NCBI GenBank assembly: GCA_034670405.1 | Contig: JAXDDX010000003.1 | Location: 6,140,001-6,204,000, forward strand | Direction of reading: 5' to 3' | Origin: Hoplostethus atlanticus | Lineage: Eukaryota; Chordata; Actinopteri; Trachichthyiformes; Trachichthyidae | DNA: 64,000 nt | Part shown: piece after piece, positions 36,101 through 48,489 of the stretch | Position numbering within the stretch: the first letter of the stretch is position 1 | Layout: each line of letters starts with the position of its first letter | Position numbers and translations under genes: made by a program | Notes under the pieces: model-generated | The model's input: the letters and a program-made list of their open reading frames with translations, nothing else | Database searches by the model: none | What the model was told of the DNA's origin: nothing

Positions 36101-36230
36101 TTAACTAGCAGAACAATAAGGATTCTTGCTGAATAAGATATCAGCTCTTGTGAGAGTGAGACACATCTGGTCCTTCTACAATGGTAGTCTCAAAATGAAA
36201 ACCTGCATTGTGTACATCCTGGATTTTCCC
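33150..36230. other. Unannotated DNA, no gene seen
   Basis: Frames of up to 100 codons (33212-33514, plus) look random. No repeat ends found. Confidence 0.5.
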
Positions 36231-36266
36231 CCCAGGGATCAATAAAGTATCCATCTATCTATCTAT
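36215..36266 (+). mobile_element. LINE 3' tail with (TATC)n
   Basis: TTTTCCCCCCAGGGATCAAT, then AAAGTATCC and a short (ATCT)n, is the usual end of a teleost LINE family ('cccagggatcaataaagtatctatc'). Only the tail is recognisable. A related tail in reverse lies at 59286-59330. Confidence 0.55.
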
Positions 36267-36269
36267 AGC

Positions 36270-39200
36270 GTATTATAGAATAATGCATTCAAAAAGGAAC
36301 CAACAACTGCACAGATTCATACAAAAATAGCAAGAATCATTGATCGACATGTTACTACACTAACTACAAACTAGACTAGAGTCACGAGCTGGTTACTTGC
36401 AAATAACCTCAGCAGGTAAACAAAGACCTGGATGTGCAAATGAAGAGTCATTTCTGTTGCAGCAGCTGGTACTTGCATTCATGCATTGCACTGATTGGTT
36501 TGACATTTTAGCATAATGTAAGTAATGCAAGGTGGCAATTCTCCGGGGTGAAATTGTTGTCAGGCAGGGTGACCAGATGTGTCTTACCAAAAGATGCTGG
36601 ATATACAATGATGGCGGACTCAATTGTGAAAAATAGCTAAAACCTCCAGGCTGCACAAGTGGGTGTCGGCTCTCCCCCACAGACACTAAGAATGGAGGCA
36701 GACGAGTCAAACCATAGGAACCGATCTGGAGTAAAGAAAGTGAAAAGTTTATTTTCCCCCAAAAAAAACGATTTATCATGAAAACATACCTTTAGCTGAG
36801 AATATCAGCAACACTTTCAGATGGTGGAAAAAGTTTCCCCAAATGACTCAGTTGCTGCTACCAGAAGATAGAGTATTCCTACAGTAGGTCGTGTCTCTCA
36901 ACTTTCAAAACATTGATTGAGTTTTTCCTGCCATACCTTGTGATGATGCTGTGATATCAAGTAGGGGCAGAGGGAGATATCCTGCTTCTTCCTCATCTAT
37001 AGGTCTCACACTGTGATGAACTTATGAAGTCTTATCTGGTTCACCAGGCTATAGAGATTGACTTGCAGACTCAGACACAATGACACTGAGAACTGTATTT
37101 GACCTTGAAGGAGGGGGAATGTGCCTCAAGTAGAATATGAGGTAAAATCCAGTATATATCAGTCTGTAGAGCTAATACAGCTCATATAGCACTCAAAATG
37201 ACACATTTGAGGCTTATTGGTGCCATTGCACAAGCTTATTTGTATTGATTGATTGATTGATTTACTTTAAGTTTTATTATGCTGTATTTCTGTATTAGGA
37301 TCTCAATATTTTTGTTAATGTGAACTCCATCTCTTGTTCATATTATCTCTGACGTAGCGTTGTTTTTGTAAGATGCACATTTCCAGTAACCTTTGAATGG
37401 GTGTGCATCGGTCATATTTCAGCAGGCTAGCATGGGTTTGTTAAATATATTGGGAACTGGGTAGGAAGGCAAATATGTCCTTCACAGAGGATTAGATATT
37501 ATCAGATTGTGTTTCCCACAAGCAGCCCAACCCACCCACTGTCATCCTCAGGACTGCATAGGTAAGCAAACACAGAGACGTGGCGCTGGCATGACAGCTA
37601 GCGGGCCGTGGATGAGCAGAGACTCAGGCACACAGATAAAGATACTGAGATGACTGATGTCTTTTACCTGTTTATGGTGTTGGTCGTGATTCATTTCTGG
37701 CTGGGCCACCAATTCCGTGTATGTGTCGTTGTGCATGTGAACAGTAAAATAGGAGGAAAGAGTCTTAGATCATAGTTGTTTTTTATTGATTTGCTGTTTT
37801 TACTTTTCAGTGGATCACTGCTTAAGTATTCAGCCAGACTGCCACCTTAATTTTTTGTCAATATCATTAGACACTTGCTGCTGTCGTGATCTTCTGCTGC
37901 AGCTCTGGTGTCTTCCAGCAGCAGGATGCTTCAGAGGGAAAGATACTACATTACTAACTGGATAGTTAGCGCCATTATTACCGTCGGTACGAAGCTAGCA
38001 GCACAATATATGGAAATTGAGTTCAGATATAAATGGGCTACGTATAGAGCAGGCTGCATGCATGCATGACGATACACACCATGGAGAGAGATTTCTTTTT
38101 GTCTTAGCATTTGTTTAAAGCCAAGCACAAACATTTGTGGGCATAGACCAGAGGTCACCTGGCAGTACGTATTTGGCGGGGCAGGAAACAAGGAGCTGTA
38201 ACTGATGAACCTGGTCATTGGTCCTGGTAGCAGGCTGCTCTCCACATAGCAACATCAGTGCATTGCAAAATGGCTAATGACATTTATTATTAGTGAAAGA
38301 GCCTTGCTGGGCCTGGTTGAGTATTGTTTCTGTCACTCTCCCAGGGCTCACTGATGAGCCTCCTAATATACAGTCCAAGGTAATCATCGCCCCGTTCCCA
38401 CTATCCACTATCCTTACCCCTCCTGCACTCACTTTCTTTTTTCTCCATCGGTGTCAAACTATCGGTTTATTCCAACAAGGTGTTATAGTTTTCAAACTGG
38501 ATGCATATTGTTTCTGCGCTTGTGTCTGCATTTGATTTCCATATTGTTTCCCATTAAAAAGTGGAAAATATGTACAAAAGCTTTCGTATTTCTTTCACAT
38601 CCTCCATGTGGAAAAGGAATGTAGATTTATTGGCTTTCGTGAATTTTCAGTATTAGTTACAAGGAATTTTGGGGTATATTTTTGTCTGTGAAGTTGCCTT
38701 GCAGTGCACTGAAATGGCACTGTACATGTTGCCCAGTTGTATCTATGGTGACATACAGGCCCAGGTTGCACATCAGCACAGGTGATCGCAATGTAGGTGA
38801 TACAGATGAAGAGGCTAACATTGAAATGCTTTACTAATCGTTTGGTACACCGCAGTGATTCCTGGGAGCCTCGGTTTTCTAATTTGGTTTGTGTGTTGCA
38901 CTGGGATCCAGAGCTGGCTTGTCATGACCACCGACTGGAAATGAAACTTGTCATAGTTTCTTCAATGCCACATTCGCTTGATGAAATGAAAAACTGTGTA
39001 AGTGCAAAGACTTATTGAGATAAATCTGTCTGAACCCCCCCCCATTATGTGCCAAGTGGGACTTGGAGATTAAATCTGCTGTTGACTCATGGGTTTATCA
39101 GCAGTCACATTGCCCTTGGCGAGGCCTCCTATTGCTTGACTTAAGCACTGCTTGTGGCCATGTTTGTCTTTCTTGAAAATATATTAGCCTTTATAATTGA

Positions 39201-40796
39201 GAAAGGAGAGTTGGCGTCGAGGCATTGATGTCCCATTTCAAGGCTATTTTTCAGCACTTCACCAAGCAAATTAAGTTAATATTCTGAATACAAGATTGTG
39301 GCCATAAGCATCATGAGCACTCAAGTCTCAATCTTTTTGTAAATACATAATCAAGTTGTGATAAAAATGAAAAGCCTACAGAAAAAAAATAGGCTATTAC
39401 CTACTAATTTATTATGAAATGGAAATTGCCCCATAATTCAAAGAGCTGTGGGTTTGTCAGGAGCTGAGTCTTCAGTCAGCTTTATCAGTTTAGATAGCTT
39501 CATTCAGATTGCCATAGTGTCTGTGTCACCCGGTCATTAGATGAGATTGGACACTGATAGACCTATTTCTTCTTAGAAGTCTGGAAGACCATCAAGAGTA
39601 CTTTTTATATGATCAAGTTTTGAATATTTGATATTTTTACCAACTATAGTCATCATATATTTAATTGCAAAAATGATTGCCAGTACAGTATTAGTCAGTA
39701 CTGGCAGACAACAGATGATATCTGCCTTATGTGATTGTTCCAGGCTTTCAGAAATGACCCCATTATAATCAGGGAGACTGAGCAAACTCTCGATTTGCGT
39801 TGAAGCCTGAAGCTCTGTCTCTATTAAGTGTACAGTTTGACCCGAAATCATCAAAACTCACACTTGGAGGGCTATCAGAAAATCCTGTATAAGATCTTCA
39901 GCAATTTAAAGTAGGCAGGTCCACTACAGCCGTGGTGGAGCTGCAGATCTCTATCGATGGAATTGAAAGGAATACAGCTCCAGTCAGACAGGCTGCGCTG
40001 CACAGGCTCTTTATCTTCATTTCAGCCATGTAACACACTATATGATTGTGGTTACATATTGGTAGACATTAGAGTCTTAAAACAAATCCACTAAATACCA
40101 TTTAGAGCCTGTAATTTAGCCCTTAAAGGTTCCCGGAAACGATTTCAGGAAGTATATTTCTTATAGTTACTTGAAGTTATGCATGGTGACTGATGCAAAA
40201 GTTTACATTACATCATAACTCTTCCAGAAGAGGGTCTAATATATATATTTTATCTATTTACAGTCATTAAGGGCATTGCTCGCTTCACATACCTTTCGTG
40301 TCTTTCATCCCCAGGATTCTCTTGATGTGATGGTAGGACAGTAGTGGTGACTGGCTTTCACACATACTGGCAGTGCAGCGTGCTGAAGATTTTTTTCATT
40401 TAACCATTTAGAATTTATATTTATGAATAAATCTCTGGAAAATCAGCGTGCCGAGTTACCCCGAAGACTTGGTAAAGAAGGCATAGTCAAACACTTTTGG
40501 TCAGTCATTTTTATAGATTTTTCATTTTCCGGCATGCAGATCTAACCATGGATAAGTGCTTTTAAATGGATATTGATTTACAATAGCTTCAAGAGAAATT
40601 GTATTGTGAACCTGGATTTACAGTAATAACATTTTTTAATAGAGTTCCTCTGACGGCTGGATCTACTTAACCTTTGCACCGGCACCAATGCAGTTCTGCA
40701 CATAAAATTTGAAAAAAACACGTGGTAACTAAGGTGCACAAGCATTTTGCATGTGAAAGACGTGGAAGAAAGAGGGGGCATGCATGTTTTGTTGTT
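36270..40796. other. Unannotated DNA, no gene seen
   Basis: Contains a short (TTGA)n at 37245-37261. A phrase at 36567-36577 (GGGTGACCAGATG) recalls a transposon end, but no partner was found. The 128-codon frame at 36393-36779 (minus) has no domain. Confidence 0.5.
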
Positions 40797-40800
40797 TTAA

Positions 40801-41177
40801 AGGTGCATTAAGTAATATTTTCACTCTCCCATTGCACAAAATGCCCATGATATATCTGCGGGGGGTTGATAGGTTTATTGATCACTACCAACAGTTTCAG
40901 AAACTCACTGTCTGACCTTGGAAACAGACCCCCACCCATTCCCCTCTTTAACTGCTCAACGATGGAGCACGGTACTATGAGCAGTGCTTTTCGTCCTCAA
41001 GCCAAAAAAGCAAATGACAAAGCAGTATTATTTTGCTTCATGATGTATTACCTTCACTAGGTAGGACTTTCATGTTTCTGTCCATTACAGGCTACCGTAA
41101 GCTGTGCTAGAGACTCGCTGATCCGTTCTTTGGTCGCCGATAGAGGTTGATAAAAGTCATAGATCACTTATGCCCCT
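40801..41177. mobile_element. TTAA MITE, copy 1 of family A, 377 bp
   Basis: TTAA at 40797-40800, then AGGTGCATTAAGTAATATTTT. The far end, reverse-complemented, begins AGGGGCATAAGTGATC next to a mutated TTAC. Internal phrases are shared with 47929-48480: GCACAAAATG, TGCGGGGGGTT/CGCAGGGGGTT, AACTGCTCAA, and an 18-bp CTCAAGCCAAAAAAGCAA. Confidence 0.7.
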
Positions 41178-42854
41178 TTACCTAAGGCACAAAAATGAAG
41201 GCGATTAAGTAAATGGCTCCCCTACTAGCCCAACCATGCAAGTTTGTGCTTCATACATTGGCTGCCTACAATTTAATAAATTGCTGGAAACTTTGCAGGG
41301 CAGTTTTCTTGTAGCCCAGAGGTACAGCTGGGGATTTTAAGATGAAATCACAGAATACCAGGTAACATTATATCTTTCATCGAGGTGTCAAACTTTGGCA
41401 ATGGCAGCTAGGTTAGCTTTCAAGCTTTTGCTTTTTCATATTATTTACAAATACACTTTCCTGTGAATTTTGCCAGTGCCTGAAATACAAGCCAGGGACA
41501 GCATCTGTCTTGGCCATTTCAGATTTGGTGCCGGTGGCTGATGGTTTAGTTACAAGGGCACTAGGGCTGGCCAGAATATTGCTGCAGTCCCTTTTAGATT
41601 GGACAGATGGATGCGAGTCACAAGGCAAGGATCACGCCAACCAGCGGCCAATGAAATGGCAGATGGGTGGGAACATGTGAAGCATCCCATTGGCTCCGTG
41701 GTATAACCGCTATCTTGCTAATTAGTTTTTCACTTAGGACTGGATATCAACAGTCCTAGTAGTAGATGGTGCAAAATATCCACTATTTCGACTACTGGAA
41801 TCAGTGTGTCTGTAGTGACGCAACTCTGTTCATAGTGACATTAGGACAGATGTGGAAAATTTGAAGATGGTCATAGTTAGAATTGCGTTTTGAGCAGGCA
41901 GAAGTTGTGGTCAGATCCACATTTGTCTTAAATAAGAACAGAAATGAATAGAAAGAATAACGGGTCAAATGGGCAGGTTATCAACATTTGACAGATATGT
42001 ATCTTTCAGTAAAAAGATATATTACTATTGGGCTTTTTTTTTTTAATGTATTATACTATTGGATCCTTTATTCTTTAGTGTCTGAGTTGAAAAGGGCTGT
42101 GAGGGAAGTCTACTGATGTTGAATAATTAGATAAGGACAATAATAGGATTCAATATATTTCATTGTCCTCTGTGGCAGATATTTTAATAGGAGTTGAGAC
42201 CCTACCAGGCCATTAGCCAGATGGGTCGGAGCAACTTAATCTCCAAACAGTGTCTTCAATGGAGCAAATGACCTAATTAGCTTCATAATGCAGGCCATAC
42301 CACACAATGAGTCACAAATGAAGAAATGTCATACTCGCACGTCGGGGGTGACAGCAGTGAATTAGACAAGACTTGTGCGAAACACCCTGACACAACCTGT
42401 CAAACAGAATACGCTAAGATATAAGGGTTGCAAAAATGATTCCTGGTTAGGTAGCGTAGCTCTGCTTAGAAGTCTTTTTCAACTGGGGACCCTTTTCACA
42501 TGTAATAGCTCAGAGACAAGTTGTTGAAGATGAAAGGCTCTAAAATAAGCTGTTTTCCCCATCAAGTTTTTCTTAACATTTCAAATAGACAAAGACTGAT
42601 TAAGAGGTGATAACCTGCTCAGTTGACCTCCGTTCATTTTTAAAAAAAAAAGTGATTTCAAAAGGAGTCTTTCCATAAAGCATCTCGCGCCCCGTGGGTG
42701 ACATCATACGGTTATCATACGAGCTGCCACTGATTAGCTTTTTTTTTTTTTCATTGCAATTTAATTTCTTCTGACAAGCCACATTGTTGATTCAGGATGA
42801 ACAGTATAATACCTCTTTCACACACGACCCGGGGAATACAAATGTACCTTCTGA

Positions 42855-43500
42855 AAGGAAAAATCCACCCTAAAAAACATTAACACTGTTAAAAAAAACA
42901 GCTATTGGTGATGAATGTTGCATTTTTGGGTGCATTTTATTGTTTGGTTGTGTGTCAGTGGCTCAGTTCCTGCAGATAACTGGCCAAATGTAGATAATAG
43001 GTTTTTTTTTCCCAGGTATCTAAAACATCGATGGTAAACGTCAGGTTTTGGTGTCAGTCCCTTAAAATCAAAGAGCAAGGGCTTCTTTCTAGACTCACCA
43101 TTTTGCCCCGGAGTTGAACAATCACACAGGGAGAAATCCACCGTCAAAGAGGCAGAGATACCAATTTCTCCACAGACAGTAGCCTAAATAGACCATAATG
43201 CAATGCAGGCAAAAGACAAAGGGGCATGGCCGACATGCCCCAGTGTACACACACTAGTTGGCTAGCTGTATTTATATGCACACACACCCACCTTTGATTG
43301 AAAGCAACACGTTCACACCCCTTCTCTCAGGCGGTGTCGGAAATCCTTCTGGGATTTTAGGAAATCACTAATTGAAGTAGAAGTAGACGAGGCAGGTTGA
43401 GGCAAAGTGGATACAACAGAAAAGTAAATGACAGCACTCCACCACAAAATAACATCACAGATTAATGATATCTAACAGTGTCCGAGGGTGGATTTTACCT
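42855..43500. mobile_element. TTAA MITE of family B, 646 bp
   Basis: The left end AAGGAAAAATCCACCCT and the reverse complement of the right end AGGTAAAATCCACCCT form a terminal inverted repeat. The right flank is TTAA (43501-43504); the left flank CTGA is a decayed equivalent. The same end occurs at 123. A further AGGGAGAAATCCACCGT lies internally at about 43128-43144. No convincing protein. Confidence 0.65.
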
Positions 43501-43509
43501 TTAATCATC

Positions 43510-45155
43510 ACTTCTCTGTGGGTTGTCTCCTTACAACATAAGTAGACATGTTTTCATTGTAGCCATCAAAGCCATGAGTAGCAAGTGAATACTTGTGTCC
43601 TTCAAAGTGCTTGAAATAACGAACTTGAATAAACTTCCCAAGAACTTGAACGCGGAGAATGTATCTTTACAGTTTGAGATGGGCTGTGTGCTTGATGTCG
43701 TGCCATCAGTGGAGACACACAATAACTGTTCATTTTCCCATCTGGATCAACCGGCTCTGTACCATGGACTATAGAGCTGTCTGGATGTGATGGATCGTTC
43801 TCATAATGAATCTTGGGGCTTCCCATTCCTCCCCGTTGGCCAATGCCCCCCTGGGTACGTAAACCTCTGCTATCTTTATCCGTCCTCCACCCTCAGTATT
43901 CTTTTGTTTTGGCCGTTATTTTGGCCATTAGATATTATGTCAAACACATCATGGAGGACACAAGAATGCATGTATGGATACTGAGAAAGACCCTCTGTGT
44001 ATATCTGTGTTTAGACCACCCGGACATTGTTCGGTGAACTTCTGACATCAATAAAAATAACTCATGAATCGCCAAATGAAAGCTTTGCACAACTATAAGT
44101 ATTAACTGTACTGCAGATGTCTTTCTAGCTGTTCCTTTCTTCTCTTTTAGTATGTTGTTAGGTGTTAGCTTCCTTGTCACTGCTGCAATGTCCCACCTTT
44201 GGAAACACGACCCGTATATAGAATGCCTTTAACATCTCACTCGTATCCTGGAGGAGGTGTGGCACCATGACACGAGTTAAGGACTGAGCTTTCACACCAA
44301 GCAGAGCAGAGGTTGCGGGGTTGACTTTACCAAAAATCACCCTTTCACCCCGATTTTGACCCACGTATTTCCATGGTATGATGTATATTATTACCCAATA
44401 TATCTAATATATAATCTAAATAAATGATTCTTTATATTTATTATTTATAGACTCTATCCAGTCTTCAATCAATTTATTAACTGACTGGTAGAAGTTACTT
44501 TCACTGTTTGGATTACTTTAAAATCATTAAAGGTTATTTTCTTCATAATGTAATTGTGCACTTTGGGATGAAGCCATCATTCAATGCTCCTGCCAAAAGC
44601 TATCGGTATAAGCTATCTTTTCCTCAAAAACTGAAATTGCCATGACTGCCACGCTTATGTCTGTTGAGATTCCACAGCTCTTTGTCGATGTGATTTTTTT
44701 TTCCTGTCCATGGATCACAACTTATTTATTTATTTATATATTTTGAAAACAAGATCCATTTGTTTTGACAGATGCTTGTTCTGGGGCAGCGGCCAAAGCT
44801 CAGCTTGATTTTCTGGATTGTCACGCAAGACTAGGGGTTTATACTTTGTTGTTAGACAAACAAAATTGCTCATTTGGCACGTTGGTGAATAATTATCTCT
44901 CCTCAAAGAGATGTAATTGTTGAACTTGTTTTGGTTGAAAATGCAGGAAATAGATTTCGTTTGGAACGCTGCTTGGGCCTACTTGTTCGGCTTGATGTGG
45001 TAAAAAGCCTAGATGTAGTGCCGCTTTTTAAAATGTCTGGGAAGGCGACCGCAGATGAAGTCTTCATTCCAGGGATGTCTGAGTAGCATCATCACAAGAA
45101 TAACAGCTTTGACCAGCAGTTGCCATTTTTTTTTAAAGATAGTGGTAGCGTAATG
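43510..45155. other. Unannotated DNA, no gene seen
   Basis: No frame here has a domain and no recognisable repeat was found. Confidence 0.5.
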
Positions 45156-45163
45156 ATGTAGGG
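45156..45163. repeat. Left 8-bp target duplication of hAT MITE
   Basis: ATGTAGGG, seven of eight identical to ATTTAGGG at 45337-45344. Confidence 0.75.
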
Positions 45164-45336
45164 CAGTGGCTCTCAGTCCTGGTCCTTGGGTATCACAGAC
45201 GTGAATGTTTTCTATCCTACCAGCAAATTAATTGCATCCACCTTGGGTCCCAGATGTAAATCAGCCCATGATAAGACGGCTGGAGTGAAAACCAGCAGGA
45301 CCGTGGTACTCTGAGGACCGGGACTGAGAGGCACTG
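45164..45336. mobile_element. hAT MITE, 173 bp
   Basis: Starts CAGTGGCTCTCAGTCCTGGT; the reverse complement of its end is CAGTGCCTCTCAGTCCCGGT, so the terminal inverted repeat matches at 18 of 20 positions. The 8-bp flanks ATGTAGGG and ATTTAGGG give a hAT-length target duplication. The 'cagtg-ttctcaaycctggtcct' start is a very common teleost hAT MITE. Non-coding. Confidence 0.85.
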
Positions 45337-45344
45337 ATTTAGGG
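45337..45344. repeat. Right 8-bp target duplication of hAT MITE
   Basis: ATTTAGGG, seven of eight identical to 45156-45163. Confidence 0.75.
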
Positions 45345-46865
45345 TATATGTCTGAGTGGATGTTGTGCATGATGTTCATTTAGAGCAGTAGAATTAGTTG
45401 AGGGAGCTTTAAGCTGGGCAATCAGAAAACCCTTGAGATTTGACAAGTCATGCCCTTCATGCAGTAGCTGTTAATTATGTGTTTAATCGTTTAGGATGTC
45501 TTTACTTTCAATCTTAATAACTTACCCTTTCCCCTCAAGCATTTAGCAAATGCAGGAGATTAGCGGTTGTGTTTGAAGGTATATCTCTAAAGGTGACAGC
45601 AATGTGACTTTTCACGGGGCATAAAAATTGGCACCAGGCGGAGATTTTATGAGTGTGCTTGATAATGGATTCAAAAACGAATGTGAATCCCAAAAAATGG
45701 AAACAAAAGTAGAAACATGTCTATATACCGTTATAGCGACAGCCCCGGGTGATCAGATTTAATCCCCCACAGGTATCTAATAAGCTTTTATCACTGCCGA
45801 GGTTTGTTACTTTCTTTGTGCGGGGATGGAGCCGTTGAGGAACTCGCTGCTCTCCCCGCTGACAGGGGTGTGTTTATTCAACTGTTTAACATCAATTCAA
45901 AGGTCCTGCTTCCTTTAAAAGCCTCTTCACGGGGCAACAATGCACAAATGATGCTGGGTCGATTGAGCACTGAAATTAAACCACCAATTCTTATCAATGC
46001 CTCGTTGACACACGCATTTTCCGCCATGGTCTCTCAAAAGAAAGATGTATGCTGTTTAGTTAGGCCCTGCCCACATCTCACATCCCTGAGCTACAATATG
46101 ACTTCACTTTAGGAAACTCCTAAGAAAAGGGTGTGCTTTTCCGGAGGTGATCGACTGAGCTAATAATTACGGATTCAACGCCGGCTCATCATTTGAGCTT
46201 TATTTTCTTAGCTTTGATAGCATTGAATGGTAGCAAAGCTTTTCATCCACACAGATGTTTGCAGTAGCAATCAGTAGTTAACAGTTCAGACGGCCCGGCT
46301 CCGGCAGCTGGCGTTACCTCTGAGGACCGGTTCAATCACAGGAGGCTTTCATGTGTCAAAGAATTTGAATAGTGACCTCTGTGACTCGGCGGCTCACTAG
46401 AGATGTGTTCTGCAGGTTGCAACGCTAATCTCGGCTGAAGTCTAAACAGGGAATTTATTAGCACCGCTGCGTACATGCATAGCAAATTCCCATCTCAGCC
46501 ACATTTTAAAGCTTTTGAGTATTCTGGAGGTGTAGGCAAGGATATTTGGAGGTGAGTTTAATTAGAGTACAACTCCCCTCTGCAGCACTGGCAAAAGAAT
46601 GCCTAATAGCTTGAAGACACAAGAAAGCCGCTTTATAACCTTGGTTTTGATTTCTTTACTCTGAGTCTTCCAATCTGTTTTCGTCTGCGGCAAATCAGCG
46701 CTTTTATTTACAAGAAAACAATATTGGTTTATGTAGTATGATATGTCACTCACTTTATTACACTAGAGGGTGTAGAAACGAAATAACTGTTGTGGACAGG
46801 GACGAGTATTACGGCAGTCTTTTAACAGTTATTCTCGTTAAGAGTTAAGAGCTTCCTACTTCCTG
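45345..46865. other. Unannotated DNA, no gene seen
   Basis: Mostly unique sequence with no coding or repeat signature. A 102-codon frame at 45804-46112 has no domain. Confidence 0.5.
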
Positions 46866-46869
46866 CATC

Positions 46870-46924
46870 TGTGTGTGTGTGTGTGTGTTGTGTGTGTGTG
46901 TGTGTGTGTGTTGTGTGTGTGTGC
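46870..46924 (+). repeat. (GT)n microsatellite with TTG interruptions
   Basis: Three GT blocks separated by two extra T bases. Confidence 0.97.
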
Positions 46925-47779
46925 GTACATGCCTGTATGCTCTGTACGCAGATGCAAAGCGTGTTCAAATATGAGTGGAGGCAATTGATTTTTCCTTTCT
47001 TCTTCTGGGAAAGAGCCAGCGAGGGTGTACAGCATGACAAGAGAAGAAGAGGGTAATTATTGGTCACATATATCTTGGCCAAATGTTGATGACTCCTCAA
47101 ATATCACACACCCTGTAATGGAGCCGGGCCAAAGCATACTGTAATTCATCGTCACGCAGTTGCCAAAGCTGTTCCAGCCACGACCTTATAATTGTCTTGT
47201 ACAGGGATGCACAAATTACACATGGTGTTAAGGTTCAAAGGCCAGAGAATTAAACACACAGAACAAATAAAAAATGATTTAAATCAAAATGAGGTCATTG
47301 ACAGATTTAGGTAGATTTTTTACTTCTTGATGCACATACTGTATTAGTAGGTAATAATAAATTCCAATGCTCTGTCCTCATTTTAGCTAATTCTCTAAGA
47401 CATTGCAGGCGAGTGTTGCTTCTCTATTGAGCCCCAGTGCATGCTGATAACTGGGTTAATAGAGTTTTAATGTGATCACAAGGAAGATTCCCCAGTTAAA
47501 GACGTATGGATTTAGAAAATGGAACACACCTGTGAGTGATTGCCAACCCTTTTTTCCTCAGATTAGTCGTTTCGGATTAGAAGGAACGAGCTCTCCCTCT
47601 CATCTCCAGTATGTATACGGCAGCATGACGGTGGTGAGATCAGCGTGCTGCTACATCTTATCCAGCCCACTAGGCTGCGAGGTACAAGTTAAGCGTGTGT
47701 AAGCCCTCTGACATCATCCTCAAGTTATTCACCTCATTCGTCCACTTTGCTGTGAGATTTGGGCGAGGATCACGGTGTC

Positions 47780-47850
47780 ATTTATTTTATTTTATTTAGC
47801 CTTTACTTGGCTGAGCACGCATGCTCTTTTTCAGCAACGCCCTGCCCTGC
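47780..47850 (-). mobile_element. LINE/SINE tail fragment
   Basis: TTTATTTTATTTTATTTAGC followed by CTTTACTTGG is, on the minus strand, the common teleost tail 'ccaggtaaa-taaaggttaaataaaataaa'. Only the tail is recognisable. Confidence 0.4.
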
Positions 47851-47928
47851 TCCATGTGTGATTAACACAACGTTATGTTCAAGGACAGCTGTTTTCATCA
47901 GTTGTGATCTCTAGTTTGAGAATATTAG

Positions 47929-48480
47929 AGATTCAGGAAGTGAGATTTTTACTGGCCCACAGCACAAAATGACCATCATATGTCCGCAGGGGGTTTGAAA
48001 GGGTTGCTGATGACTCAACAACTGCTTTGCCAAGTTGCTTAGATTTCTGGCTTTCAAAACTTACTTTCCGGCTTGTACTCTGTTTTGGAACAAAAACTCC
48101 CTGCCCTCCCAACTGCTCAATGGTGGACGGTGCTACAAGCAGCTGACTGGTGGTCTCAAGCCAAAAAAGCAAAAGACAAAGCATTATCACAGTATTCTTC
48201 TTCACTAGATGATTCTGTTGGATCTGACCTGTTGATGTTGCAGCAATTCCTTGGTCACCAACAGTGGTTGATATAAATTATTTAATGCCTAGTAATAATG
48301 TGGCATTTTCATATGAATGTCCTTTTTGCTACTCCCTATCGCCGACTCACATCACACAATAGTGATTCAACCTATACCCATTTCATTGAAGCTTTTACAT
48401 TTGCTGTTGTTGTTGCAAATCGATGTTGTTGCAATTCCTCCTTGTCGCTGATAGAGGGCAGTAAATTACTTAATTCCCTT
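47929..48480. mobile_element. TTAA MITE, copy 2 of family A, 552 bp, compound
   Basis: TTAA at 48481-48484 follows an end whose reverse complement is AAGGGAATTAAGTAATTTAC. The left end follows a decayed TTAG. The inner sequence matches 40801-41177 (GCACAAAATGACC, CAACTGCTCAA, CTCAAGCCAAAAAAGCAA). The right-end motif occurs twice: TTGGTCACCAACAGTGG...AAATTATTTAATG at about 48250-48287, and TTGTCGCTGATAGAGGGCAG...AAATTACTTAATT at about 48442-48475. The copy therefore looks like one element joined to part of another. Confidence 0.65.
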
Positions 48481-48489
48481 TTAAGGTTT

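Noticed and set aside
36393-36779. 128-codon minus-strand frame
   Set aside because: No recognisable domain; overlaps a phrase typical of a transposon end (GGGTGACCAGATG) whose partner was not found.
40119-40150. TTAAAGGTTCCCGG, a possible TTAA element end
   Set aside because: No inverted partner or second TTAA at a sensible distance.
46822-47100. His/Thr-repeat and Cys/Val-repeat frames
   Set aside because: Produced by the (GT)n microsatellite at 46870-46924.
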